From CBDDFN01 sp965227065 (lineage in GTDB: Bacteria > Pseudomonadota > Alphaproteobacteria > SPJN01), in assembly GCA_965227065.1 (NCBI GenBank), contig CBDDFN010000020.1, forward strand, positions 62,001-126,000: a DNA stretch of 64,000 bases, in the 5' to 3' direction. Below are positions 25,751-32,572 of the stretch, piece after piece. Each line of letters begins with the position of its first letter. Position 1 is the stretch's first letter. Both the position numbers and the translations under genes were made by a program. The notes under the pieces are model-generated. The model saw nothing but the letters and a program-made list of their open reading frames with translations. It was not told the DNA's origin and ran no database searches.

Positions 25751-26004
25751 CACTCGACCCTCCAAATACGGACGACACCTTCGTCAGGCAGTTCCCGGAC
25801 GGTGAATTTGATCCCATGACTTTTGGAATACCGGTGAGCGGCCCCGCGGAGCCTGCGCGTGATTTTTGCGAGGGAACCGCCGACGCCGGAGACCGAAAAA
25901 CAATCTCCAACCCCCAGGCGATCAAATGGATATTTGTAGGGTCCGTTGGGACCACCGCCCTTCGGCGGAATAGGAACGTTCTTCTCAATCTTGATCTCGG
26001 TCAT
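25750..26004 (-). CDS. Conserved phage protein, first gene of the leftward operon
   Basis: 84 residues. The pattern IEKNVPIPP ... YPFDRLGVGDCFSVSG ... GIKFTVRELPDEGVVRIWRVE is shared by many small phage and plasmid proteins that begin early operons. No biochemical role is known. I use the ATG at 26004 (MTEIKIEK) after GGGAGACACAGCC. The leftward promoter lies 29 bp upstream. Confidence 0.72.
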   Translation of the reverse strand: MTEIKIEKNVPIPPKGGGPNGPYKYPFDRLGVGDCFSVSGVGGSLAKITRRLRGAAHRYSKSHGIKFTVRELPDEGVVRIWRVE

Positions 26005-26032
26005 TGGCTGTGTCTCCCATCTGTGTGGGGAG

Positions 26033-26061
26033 AGTAAACCACAGGGGTATCTAAAGGTCAA
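26033..26061 (-). promoter_or_regulatory. Leftward early promoter (PL)
   Basis: On the minus strand: -35 TTGACC (26061-26056), a 17-bp spacer and -10 TTTACT (26038-26033). It drives the leftward operon starting at 26004. The repressor-type element GGGTAT (26045-26050) sits inside the spacer. The -35 box is identical to that of the rightward promoter. Confidence 0.65.
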
Positions 26062-26100
26062 CCCAAAAGTTGCCAACAAGGTATATTTTGTGAAATACCC
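26045..26100. promoter_or_regulatory. Left operator region (OL): GGGTAT elements
   Basis: GGGTAT at 26045, the variant AGGTAT at 26079 (34 bp on) and the inverted ATACCC at 26095-26100. The last two face each other as GGTAT-N10-ATACC (26080-26099). The same element with the same 34-bp step occurs in the right control region. Binding by the CI-like repressor is inferred. Confidence 0.5.
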
Positions 26101-26170
26101 GTGCTACACTGCGCTTATGCCGCAATGGTGCGGCGCAGAGATTGGAGACGGAAAATGACTGAAAGGGGTG

Positions 26171-26479
26171 CTAGTGCTTCGATCCGCTCGGGGATTGAAT
26201 TTGTGGACCCAGGATCACTTCATAGCCGGGCGCTTCTTGTGACGGGTCGGCACAATCGAAAACGCGTTTGGGTACTGGCCGCTCTACAACAAAGCGGACG
26301 CTGCCCTGAATCTCTGAGTAATCAAATTGGTCCAGCGGAACTAGCCGCTCTGGGACTGACTTGTTTTCGGCTGGCAGGTCAAACCATTGTGGCACAAGGA
26401 AAAATCGCCCTTGGATTTCGACCGTATCCATTATGGCGATTGCGCCGTTGATTGTGATGTACGTCTTGAATACAGCCAT
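26171..26479 (-). CDS. Conserved hypothetical protein between the early promoter and hicBA
   Basis: 102 residues from MAVFKTYITINGAIAIMDTV. The body has GRFFLVPQWFDLP, then PERLVPLDQF, PVPKRVFD and a final YEVILGP, a pattern I associate with small conserved proteins of alphaproteobacteria and their phages, with no known function. It is transcribed on its own from a minus-strand promoter (26500-26528). It may be a moron gene expressed in the lysogen. An overlapping plus-strand frame was rejected. Confidence 0.55.
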   Translation of the reverse strand: MAVFKTYITINGAIAIMDTVEIQGRFFLVPQWFDLPAENKSVPERLVPLDQFDYSEIQGSVRFVVERPVPKRVFDCADPSQEAPGYEVILGPQIQSPSGSKH

Positions 26480-26484
26480 TTGGG

Positions 26485-26528
26485 CCCCCGGCATTCTGAA
26501 TATTGACTCGTCGCCGGGGGAAAGACAA
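26485..26528 (-). promoter_or_regulatory. Promoter of the 26171 gene within a long inverted repeat
   Basis: Minus-strand boxes TTGTCT (26528-26523) and CAATAT (26505-26500) are 17 bp apart. An exact 8-bp inverted repeat, CCCCCGGC (26485-26492) and GCCGGGGG (26513-26520), flanks the -10 box and may be an operator or form a hairpin at the 5' end of the transcript. Confidence 0.45.
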
Positions 26529-26574
26529 TGGTTACGCGGGGTGCGCGATGCCGTCACAATGACGTCATTTCCGC

Positions 26575-26603
26575 TTGTAACGCTGTGTTAACAGCCCTTA
26601 TGT
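26575..26603 (+). promoter_or_regulatory. hicBA promoter with internal operator
   Basis: TTGTAA (26575-26580), 17-bp spacer, TTATGT (26598-26603). The spacer contains the inverted repeat GCTGT-GTTA-ACAGC (26582-26595), a likely binding site for HicB autorepression. The hicB ATG is 42 bp downstream of the -10 box. Confidence 0.5.
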
Positions 26604-26644
26604 TCTGGATAGAGCCACGGGGGCTAATGAGTGTGGAGGTTCTA

Positions 26645-26911
26645 ATGCGGAAGCTGGTCGTAAAAATCCGCATCATGTTTGATGATGAGGCTGGCGTTTA
26701 TGTTGGCTCGGCAGACAACTTGCCGGGCGTCGTCGCTGAGGCGTCGTCGCTGGACGGGCTTCTTGTAAAGCTTCGCGACCGCATACCGGAAATGTATGAG
26801 GCTAATAAGCACCTTATAGATCCGAATGAGTATGTTGAAGACGATGAATTTCCGGTGGAGGTTCTTTACCACGACTTCGTGAAGGCGCGTCGTGGCGAAT
26901 TACACCACTAG
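26645..26911 (+). CDS. hicB: HicB-like antitoxin (DUF1902 type)
   Basis: 88 residues. The partial RNase-H-like fold KIRIMFDDEAGVYVGSADNL followed by LPGVVAEASSLDGLLVKLRD is the HicB/DUF1902 pattern. The ATG at 26645 follows GGAGGTTCTA. It lies upstream of the toxin, the reverse of classic hicAB order but common for this subtype. It would neutralise HicA and repress the operon. Confidence 0.83.
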   Translation: MRKLVVKIRIMFDDEAGVYVGSADNLPGVVAEASSLDGLLVKLRDRIPEMYEANKHLIDPNEYVEDDEFPVEVLYHDFVKARRGELHH

Positions 26912-27086
26912 GCTTAAAAAGATACTGCGTCAGAACGGGTGTGAGTTTAGGCGTCAGGCTCGCGGGGACCACGAACAGTGGTACAGTCCGATTAACGGCG
27001 CCCTAATCATCGTGGACAATAAGATCGTTTCTCGCCACATGGCGAATGAGGTTTTAAAACAAGCGGGCCTGCCAAAACAGTTCTAA
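26892..27086 (+). CDS. hicA: HicA-type mRNA interferase toxin
   Basis: 64 residues with a double-stranded RNA-binding-like fold. LKKILRQNGCEFRRQARGDHEQWYSP contains the expected His near GDHE, and SRHMANEVLKQAGL closes the domain. It starts with GTG inside hicB (20-bp overlap), so translation is coupled to the antitoxin. HicA cleaves mRNA when free. The gene ends 4 bp into the convergent repressor gene. Confidence 0.85.
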   Translation: MANYTTRLKKILRQNGCEFRRQARGDHEQWYSPINGALIIVDNKIVSRHMANEVLKQAGLPKQF

Positions 27087-27850
27087 CCCTTCACCCCACC
27101 AGCCCAGACCACCCGCCCGATAATGTGCAGGCTCTCTGCGGGCATAACCTCGTCTTTATACCGCTCATTGTCGGAAATCACGCTGACAAGCTTTGTGCTC
27201 ATTTCGTATTGCAGCCGCTTCACAAGCGTTTCCTGGTCTATGGCGAGAACGAAGATACCGTGATTTGTGGGTGAGGTCTGGCTCATATCCACCATAATCA
27301 CGTCTCCGTTACGCAATGTCGGCTCCATGCTGTCCCCGACCACCCGGACAATCGCCAGATTGCTGACATTGGCGCGGGTGAACCCCTGCAGGAAGCTCAG
27401 GGGGTAAAAGTCGTAATAGAGCGGCTCCTGATGGTCGTCATTGAGCGCACCGGGACCGGCGCTGACCCCAATATCAAACACGCGCACCCCGACATAGGTT
27501 TGGCCCTGAAACTCAAAGCCGTCTGGCGAAATGCCCTCGTCGGGGCTGTCTTGTAATGACGCGAGGGGCGGAACTTGTGAAATAGCGCGCCGCGCCTCGT
27601 CCAGTCGCTTCCCCTTGAGCACCGACAGCGGGCCGCGCTCGGTCATATATTCCTCAAAAGAGCCGCCAAACAACTCAGCTAAGCTGATTGCGCTATCGCG
27701 GGAAATGTCCCTGCGGCCACTCTCCCAGCGCGAAACTGTGTTTTTTGATACGTCAATCCGTTCGCCAAGGCCCTCTTGCGTCAGCCCGTGTCTGGTCCTG
27801 AGCTCAGCAAGCCAAGGGCGAGGGGTAAAATGTTCCGGTTCTTTTTCCAT
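27083..27850 (-). CDS. CI-type phage repressor with S24 autoprotease domain
   Basis: 255 residues. The N-terminal XRE helix-turn-helix has LRTRHGLTQEGLGERIDVSK and the following NTVSRWESGRRD. The C-terminal LexA/S24 domain has VVGDSMEPTLRNGDVIMVD (Ser nucleophile) and ETLVKRLQ (Lys general base). A likely self-cleavage Ala-Gly lies in GVSAGPG. This would maintain lysogeny and be inactivated through RecA after DNA damage. The ATG at 27850 follows GGGAGCCCTTT. Confidence 0.92.
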   Translation of the reverse strand: MEKEPEHFTPRPWLAELRTRHGLTQEGLGERIDVSKNTVSRWESGRRDISRDSAISLAELFGGSFEEYMTERGPLSVLKGKRLDEARRAISQVPPLASLQDSPDEGISPDGFEFQGQTYVGVRVFDIGVSAGPGALNDDHQEPLYYDFYPLSFLQGFTRANVSNLAIVRVVGDSMEPTLRNGDVIMVDMSQTSPTNHGIFVLAIDQETLVKRLQYEMSTKLVSVISDNERYKDEVMPAESLHIIGRVVWAGGVKG

Positions 27851-27914
27851 AAAGGGCTCCCGCACAACTGAGGGAAGACCTACGGGCGGGCTTCGAGAAT
27901 CGCCACCACCAACA

Positions 27915-27957
27915 GGGTATATTATAGGTTGACCATTGTGTGCCCATAGGGTATACA
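27915..27957. promoter_or_regulatory. Right operator/promoter region (OR, PR and repressor promoter)
   Basis: PR on the plus strand: TTGACC (27929-27934), 17-bp spacer, TATACA (27952-27957). Operator elements GGGTAT occur at 27915 and 27949, again 34 bp apart, the second covering the PR -10 box. On the minus strand a consensus -10 TATAAT (27926-27921) with a poor -35 fits the weak, self-activated repressor promoter of lambdoid switches. Confidence 0.6.
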
Positions 27958-27965
27958 TGCAAACT

Positions 27966-28166
27966 ATGAACCTGAAAGATTATTTGGACCAAACCGGAAC
28001 AACACAGGACGCCTTCGCGAAGAGCGTTGGCGTTCACAAGCTAACTGTGTCTCGTTGGGTGCGGGGTGAGCGGTTCCCCTCAAGCGCCAGTCAGCGGACC
28101 ATTGCGGCAGTGACGGACGGGGCGGTAACCCCCGTTGATTGGTTTGGGCTGGAGCCCCAGCCATGA
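27966..28166 (+). CDS. Cro-like helix-turn-helix regulator
   Basis: 66 residues. LKDYLDQTGTTQDAFAKSVG followed by VHKLTVSRWVRGERFPS is a compact HTH_XRE/YdaS-Cro domain. It is divergent from the repressor, as cro is. The PR -10 box ends 8 bp before this ATG, so the message may be leaderless or nearly so. An alternative in-frame ATG is at 27957, inside the -10 box, and is unlikely. Confidence 0.8.
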   Translation: MNLKDYLDQTGTTQDAFAKSVGVHKLTVSRWVRGERFPSSASQRTIAAVTDGAVTPVDWFGLEPQP

Positions 28167-28525
28167 GCAGACTCCACCACATATCCCTATTCAGATCCCG
28201 AATGGTTCGCCGAGCCCCCCCGCTCGTCGGGCCTAGGGCGGTTGAGTGCGCCTCCCGCACCTCCTGCGCTCCCGCCCACCTTATTCCGCGTCCTTGCCGG
28301 GCAGTCCGCTGCATGAGAGCGCGCGGAGCGGGGCGGTCTGCCCTTGGACTGCCCCGCAACTATTTTGAGCTTTTGCTCGCCGATATCCGCCGCCGTCAGC
28401 ATTCCCCCGATCCCGTACTTCCTGCCGTGGAACCGGAGGGAACAGACCCAATGGGCGAGGACAGCAATTTCCAGATCATGAACCATGACGGGACCATGCG
28501 CCCGGTCACCACAAAACGCACCTAA
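28163..28525 (+). CDS. Hypothetical protein after cro
   Basis: 120-residue frame starting in an ATGA overlap with the cro-like stop. The first 70 residues are Arg/Pro/Cys-rich and look unlike a folded protein, while the last 50 (RNYFELLLADIRRR to NFQIMNHDGTMRP) look normal. The true start may lie further in. Another plus frame is also open here. Function unknown. Confidence 0.4.
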   Translation: MSRLHHISLFRSRMVRRAPPLVGPRAVECASRTSCAPAHLIPRPCRAVRCMRARGAGRSALGLPRNYFELLLADIRRRQHSPDPVLPAVEPEGTDPMGEDSNFQIMNHDGTMRPVTTKRT

Positions 28526-28538
28526 AAGGGGAGGGCAT

Positions 28539-29021
28539 ATGTCCAGCACTGTTGAAAGCCTGCAAACAGCAACGCGTCTGGCCGTCAAGAAGGCCGGTGG
28601 TGTTGATGCCGCTGCGGAGGCCATTGGGGTTTCCCGCGCAACCATTTCCAACTGGCAGAACGGCAATTGCCCGCACCAGATTCCCCTTCATGCCGCCGTC
28701 GCTCTGGATCAGTTCAACGCTGAGAATGGTGACCGGCAATATCTCTTTGAGTGGCACCAGAAACACGCCGGTCAAACGGTCGTTTCAATGTTTCGAGCCG
28801 GTGATCCGGTTGTTGCCGCTCACACCCTCGCAAAAGAAGTCGGAGAGGTACACGCGGCCATGGCTGACGCACTCAAGGACGGCAAGATCACAATGGCAGA
28901 GGCCATGCGCATTCGTGAAGAGGCTATGGAGGCCCTTCACGCTGCTGAAAGCATGGTGGACAGCATTAACAGTTTTATCGCCGGGAAGGCTGAACTGAAA
29001 GCCGTGGAGGCCGCAGAGTGA
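28539..29021 (+). CDS. Helix-turn-helix regulator at the cII position
   Basis: 160 residues, MSSTVESLQTATRLAVKKAG, then the DNA-binding element VDAAAEAIGVSRATISNWQNG (residues about 24-44). A long helical C-terminal half with alternating Ala/Glu may mediate oligomerisation. GGGGAGGGCAT precedes the ATG. Position after the cro-like gene in the rightward operon suggests a CII-like or early regulatory role. Confidence 0.72.
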   Translation: MSSTVESLQTATRLAVKKAGGVDAAAEAIGVSRATISNWQNGNCPHQIPLHAAVALDQFNAENGDRQYLFEWHQKHAGQTVVSMFRAGDPVVAAHTLAKEVGEVHAAMADALKDGKITMAEAMRIREEAMEALHAAESMVDSINSFIAGKAELKAVEAAE

Positions 29022-29362
29022 CCGAGGATCAGATTCACCGTTCGATCCTCTCATTCCTTGAGATTCGGCTTCCACAAGCCGTGATCTGGCACACGCCAAA
29101 CGGGGGAAGCCGGAACAAGATCGAGGCGGCAAAGCTCAAGGGCCTGGGGACTCGCGCGGGCATTCCTGACCTGCTGGTTTTTCTCAAGGGCCGCTTGCTG
29201 GCTATCGAGGTCAAGAAAGAGGGCGGGCGGTTATCCCCTGCGCAAAACGCCATGCTTCAACGCCTCTCTTGTGAGGGCGCAACCACTGCTGTGTGCCGGT
29301 CTGTTGAGGACGCAGAAGAAACGGTGACGGGGTGGGTCGAGGCAAAGGACGTGCGGTCATGA
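29018..29362 (+). CDS. VRR-NUC domain nuclease
   Basis: 114 residues starting at GTG in a 4-bp overlap. WHTPNGGSRN, then GTRAGIPDLLVFLKGRLLAIEVKKEGG and LSPAQNAML, form the complete VRR-NUC PD-(D/E)xK core (Asp in IPDLL, Glu-Val-Lys motif). Stand-alone phage versions are structure-specific nucleases acting on branched DNA in recombination or replication. Confidence 0.9.
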   Translation: MTEDQIHRSILSFLEIRLPQAVIWHTPNGGSRNKIEAAKLKGLGTRAGIPDLLVFLKGRLLAIEVKKEGGRLSPAQNAMLQRLSCEGATTAVCRSVEDAEETVTGWVEAKDVRS

Positions 29363-29508
29363 GCCTTGAAGAAGAACTCCGCGAACTCATCAAAGCTAAG
29401 CACCGTCAGGACGGGACATACAAGGGCCGCCTCAAGCGCATTGAAGACCGTGAGACGGAGAAGTGGAAAGCAGACATAAGGCAGGCCAGAGAGAGGAGGG
29501 CAGGGTGA
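29359..29508 (+). CDS. Small charged helical protein
   Basis: 49 residues, MSLEEELRELIKAKHRQDGT, rich in Lys/Arg/Glu. Probably one long helix. ATGA overlap with the nuclease gene and TGATG overlap with the next gene. Unknown role. Confidence 0.58.
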   Translation: MSLEEELRELIKAKHRQDGTYKGRLKRIEDRETEKWKADIRQARERRAG

Positions 29509-29777
29509 TGCTCAACCCGGAACTCAAACACAATAAAACCCCACTAAACGAGCGCATTGCACAGACGGTCGATGGGCAGGCGACATGGGCCGATCTCGGC
29601 TGCGATCGCAAATGCGGAGACTGCCGACATTTCCCGCGCAGAAAGACGAATCTCAAGCCGGGCGAGCATGAAAAGCGCGTGTGTCTCAAAACCAAAGCCC
29701 TTCTGAAAAAAAACAGCGGTATTCCCGCCATTCCGGACAATGCGCGGGCCTGCACATATTTCGAGGCCCGGTCATGA
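29508..29777 (+). CDS. Cysteine-rich phage protein
   Basis: 89 residues. CDRKCGDCRHF and later CLKTKALLKK and CTYFEA suggest a zinc-binding fold of the type seen in short phage proteins with a CGDCxHF motif. The start at 29508 overlaps the previous stop, with GGAGGGCAGGG upstream. Function unknown. Confidence 0.62.
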   Translation: MLNPELKHNKTPLNERIAQTVDGQATWADLGCDRKCGDCRHFPRRKTNLKPGEHEKRVCLKTKALLKKNSGIPAIPDNARACTYFEARS

Positions 29778-30004
29778 GTGTGTATCAGGCGCAAATCACC
29801 GACGATGAATATGGTGAAATCATCTGGGAGGGCGAGGCGCATGGCTACAGCCCCGAATGGGCTGCGCGTGCTGCGATAGAGGCCGCCCAAAACCAATGGG
29901 ACGTTGACGATGATGAGCTTGCCTCTTTCTCCCGCGTTGTTGTGACGAGGGATGGGGAATCACACGCTTACGAGCTTAACGGCGAGCGGGTTGTTCCAGC
30001 ATGA
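29774..30004 (+). CDS. Hypothetical acidic phage protein
   Basis: 76 residues starting MSVYQAQITDDEYGEIIWEG. A likely alpha-beta sandwich in which an AAIEAAQNQWDVDDDE helix is followed by a VVVTRDGESHAYEL strand pair. Overlaps both neighbours by 4 bp. Confidence 0.6.
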   Translation: MSVYQAQITDDEYGEIIWEGEAHGYSPEWAARAAIEAAQNQWDVDDDELASFSRVVVTRDGESHAYELNGERVVPA

Positions 30005-30216
30005 CAGACCTATCCCAATGCAAAGCCCTGTGGCGTGCTGTGATTCAACAGGCTCTGATGGATGCGACAGACCCCAGCACCTACTGCTCTGCGGTTGAGC
30101 ATTCAAGGGCGCGGACATGGTTTGAGCGCGCCGGGGCTGATTTCCGCTTCGTCTGTGCTTTAGCTGACATGGACCCTGAGTGTGTACGTGCTGCGTACAA
30201 TAGGAGGGCGGCATGA
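30001..30216 (+). CDS. Conserved small phage protein
   Basis: 71 residues, helical. The pattern LWRAVIQQALMDA ... ARTWFERAGADFRFVCALADMDPE ... VR is shared by many alphaproteobacterial prophage proteins next to replication genes. The function is unknown. The second half resembles a small DNA-binding helix bundle. Confidence 0.65.
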   Translation: MTDLSQCKALWRAVIQQALMDATDPSTYCSAVEHSRARTWFERAGADFRFVCALADMDPECVRAAYNRRAA

Positions 30217-30551
30217 GAGACTGGATATTCGCCACCCGTGAATCAAGTCTAATCGATACCGAGGTAGCGGTCTCTGAAATCACTGGTATCAGCGCTGTGA
30301 AAATGCGGAGCCACGACCGCCGCCGTCCCATTGTTCATGCTCGCTGGCTCCTCTGGTATGTCGCCGCCGAGTTGGTTCCCAACCAAACCATAGCTGGTCT
30401 GAGCAGGCACTTTGAGAGGGACCACACGAGCATTCTTTATGCTCTTAGGCAGGTTCCAATGCTCATGGAAAGGAGCGATCGCTACGCCAGGCAGTATCGC
30501 GACATAACCCGCCGTGCCCTGCAACTGACAAGCCAAAGGGGGCCAGCATGA
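30213..30551 (+). CDS. Phage protein with DnaA domain-IV-like DNA-binding fold
   Basis: 112 residues. VHARWLLWYVAAELVPNQTI then LSRHFERDHTSILYALRQV matches the C-terminal domain of DnaA, whose signature is RDHTTVLHA. There is no AAA+ ATPase domain. Such stand-alone proteins could bind DnaA-box-like sites in the phage origin or recruit host factors. It lies directly before the DUF1376 replication gene. Confidence 0.85.
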   Translation: MRDWIFATRESSLIDTEVAVSEITGISAVKMRSHDRRRPIVHARWLLWYVAAELVPNQTIAGLSRHFERDHTSILYALRQVPMLMERSDRYARQYRDITRRALQLTSQRGPA

Positions 30552-31351
30552 GCGAGGCCCCCTGGTTCAAATTTTACCCTTCGGACTGGCTTGGCGATAC
30601 GCGCCGCCTGAGCCCCGCTGAGGTGGGTATTTATATCACTCTCATTGCCACAATTTATGAAGAGGGCGGGCCGCTTGTGCGTGACGACAAGCGCCTTGGG
30701 AGGCTGTGTGGATGCTCTGCCGCTGTGTTCCGCCGCGCCATAGAAACGTTGATCGAAAGTGGTCACATGATCGAGTGCGACGGCTTTCTGAAAAATTCGC
30801 GCGCAGAAAAAGAAATAATTGAGCGCAAAAAAAAGATCGAAAAAGCGAAGCGTGCCGCGCACATAAAAAATCAACCGGCGAGGGAAAAAACTCAACAAAA
30901 ACAAGGGACGCCACCTGCGGACGCAGTGCAAACGCAGTGCCCGGAGCCTGCCATACTCAGAGACTCAGAATATAGTGATGCTGCTAACGCGCGCGAGCCC
31001 GTTCCTGATCCTGATCTAGACTTTGCGTGTCGATGCTACGACGCGGCCAGTCTCGACCCGATGGCAAGGACGGGCCAGCTCCCGACCGTCAAGCGTTGGC
31101 TGCGGGAGTACCCCCCCGATCTGATCCTCTCGACCATTCAGGCCGTTGCGGAACGCCGCAGCGCGGGCGGGCATGATCCGCCACGCAGCCTGAAATATTT
31201 TGACCGCGCTATCGCCGACGCCAACCGAGAGCAAAATCAACCAAACCCGGAGCCCCAGAATGTCAAACGACCTCATTCCAAGCCAAGTTCAGCAGCCGGA
31301 TTCGCTGCGCTCGTTACTGAGTTTGAAGAAATGGGAGACGGTGGAGGATAG
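30548..31351 (+). CDS. DUF1376 replication-initiation-type protein
   Basis: 267 residues. The N-terminus APWFKFYPSDWLGDTRRLSP with YITLIATIYEEGGPL is the DUF1376 (YdaU-like) domain, a winged-helix fold found at the lambda O position. A charged linker (about residues 90-150) is followed by a C-terminal domain. It probably binds the phage origin and loads the replication machinery with the next gene product. Confidence 0.82.
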   Translation: MSEAPWFKFYPSDWLGDTRRLSPAEVGIYITLIATIYEEGGPLVRDDKRLGRLCGCSAAVFRRAIETLIESGHMIECDGFLKNSRAEKEIIERKKKIEKAKRAAHIKNQPAREKTQQKQGTPPADAVQTQCPEPAILRDSEYSDAANAREPVPDPDLDFACRCYDAASLDPMARTGQLPTVKRWLREYPPDLILSTIQAVAERRSAGGHDPPRSLKYFDRAIADANREQNQPNPEPQNVKRPHSKPSSAAGFAALVTEFEEMGDGGG

Positions 31352-31781
31352 TCTTCCCGACTATGTGGACGCGGCCACCAAGGACTTACTCAAAGCCCAT
31401 AACGCTCGGCTCAAAGAGGCGCTGCGACCAGCGACGTTGGCGGAGGTGACAAAGTTCCTCGCCATGCTGGCGGTGACGATACCGAGGGCCGCGCCGGTCA
31501 ATGACAGAGCCATTCAGGCACAGGTTGCGCGGGACTATCACGATGCGCTCATCGACAAGCCGTTTATCGGTTACGAGCAGGTTCGGAAAAAGTTGATCAA
31601 GGAAAAAACGTTCTTCCCGTCCGCCGCTGAGGTGCGGGAGGCGTTTAGCGGTATCCGCCTTCAAGAATATCAGGACCAGGCTCGTATATTTTACCTGCTG
31701 CGCCGACCTGAACCGCCAAGTCGGCCAATTCAACACAGGGACACCAAGAGTTTAATCACCAAAGCAGCGAGGACGGCATGA
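31260..31781 (+). CDS. Putative replication partner protein
   Basis: 173 residues from the ATG at 31260 (MSNDLIPSQVQQPDSLRSLL), overlapping the DUF1376 gene by 92 bp in another frame. Mostly helical. The stretch VNDRAIQAQVARDYHDALID followed by KPFIGYEQVRKKLIKEK resembles phage proteins that sit after a DUF1376-type initiator. A helicase-loader role (lambda P position) is possible but unproven. Confidence 0.6.
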   Translation: MSNDLIPSQVQQPDSLRSLLSLKKWETVEDSLPDYVDAATKDLLKAHNARLKEALRPATLAEVTKFLAMLAVTIPRAAPVNDRAIQAQVARDYHDALIDKPFIGYEQVRKKLIKEKTFFPSAAEVREAFSGIRLQEYQDQARIFYLLRRPEPPSRPIQHRDTKSLITKAARTA

Positions 31782-32572
31782 ACATCGAACCGATTGCGAG
31801 AATGAGCCGGGACTTGTCAAAAGCGGCGCTCACACTGAGCGACGATGAGGCACGGTTTCTGGTGGACGCCTATTATCTGATGCAGGAAAACCGGATCAGG
31901 ACCGACGCGCAGGTTCGGTCTATGGGGGACGAGCCCCACGCTGTTCTGGCGTATCTGGCGGATCAGAACCGGACGCTTGAGAATCAGATCAAGCGGGCTT
32001 TGGACAAGTACACTGACGCCCATCCGGTCGGACCTTGGCTCAAGGGGGTCAAGGGTATCGGGCCGGTCATTGCGGCAGGTCTTTTGGCGCATATCGACAT
32101 TACGAAAGCGCCGACTGTTGGCCACATCTGGGCCTTTGCTGGTCTTGACCCAACCAAGCAGTGGAAGAAAGGCGAAAAGCGCCCGCACAATGCGCGGCTC
32201 AAAACACTGTGCTGGAAGGCGGGGGAGAGTTTCGTCAAGGTCTCGGGCCATGATGATGCGTTCTACGGCAAGCTGTGGCGCGAACAGAAGGACCGCTATA
32301 TCGCCAAAAATGAGGCGGGCGGGTTTGCTGACCGGGCTGCGCAGATTCTTGAGACAAGGAAAATCGGCAAGGCGACCGACGCGTACAAGGCTTATTCGGC
32401 GGGCAAGCTTCCGCCTGCACATATCCACGCAATGTCACGCCGCTGGGCGGTGAAGCTGTTCCTCGCTCACTTGCACGGGGAGATGTACCGGACATTGCTG
32501 GGTGAAGAACCCCCGAAACCTTATGCGATTGCGCACCTCGATCATGCGCATGAGATCAAGCCTGTGAATTGA
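31778..32572 (+). CDS. IS110-like (Transposase_20/HhH) domain protein without RuvC domain
   Basis: 264 residues. LKGVKGIGPVIAAGLLAHID followed by IWAFAGLDPTKQWKKGEKRPHNARL is the helix-hairpin-helix/Transposase_20 core of IS110-family recombinases. The N-terminal RuvC-like DEDD domain of IS110 is absent; that region (1-85) is helical instead. The Ser expected after the AGL-P block is replaced by Lys/Trp residues, so ordinary IS110 chemistry is doubtful. No insertion-sequence ends are visible. It is fully embedded in the phage operon (ATGA overlap) and its stop codon lies within the first unit of the 18-bp array. Confidence 0.75.
   Translation: MNIEPIARMSRDLSKAALTLSDDEARFLVDAYYLMQENRIRTDAQVRSMGDEPHAVLAYLADQNRTLENQIKRALDKYTDAHPVGPWLKGVKGIGPVIAAGLLAHIDITKAPTVGHIWAFAGLDPTKQWKKGEKRPHNARLKTLCWKAGESFVKVSGHDDAFYGKLWREQKDRYIAKNEAGGFADRAAQILETRKIGKATDAYKAYSAGKLPPAHIHAMSRRWAVKLFLAHLHGEMYRTLLGEEPPKPYAIAHLDHAHEIKPVN

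Noticed and set aside
26155..26451. Plus-strand frame of 98 codons with GGAGACGG ribosome site and an extended -10 (TGCTACACT at 26102-26110)
   Set aside because: It overlaps almost entirely the minus-strand gene at 26171, whose protein looks like a conserved family. The plus product is compositionally odd. The promoter-like element could still drive an antisense RNA.
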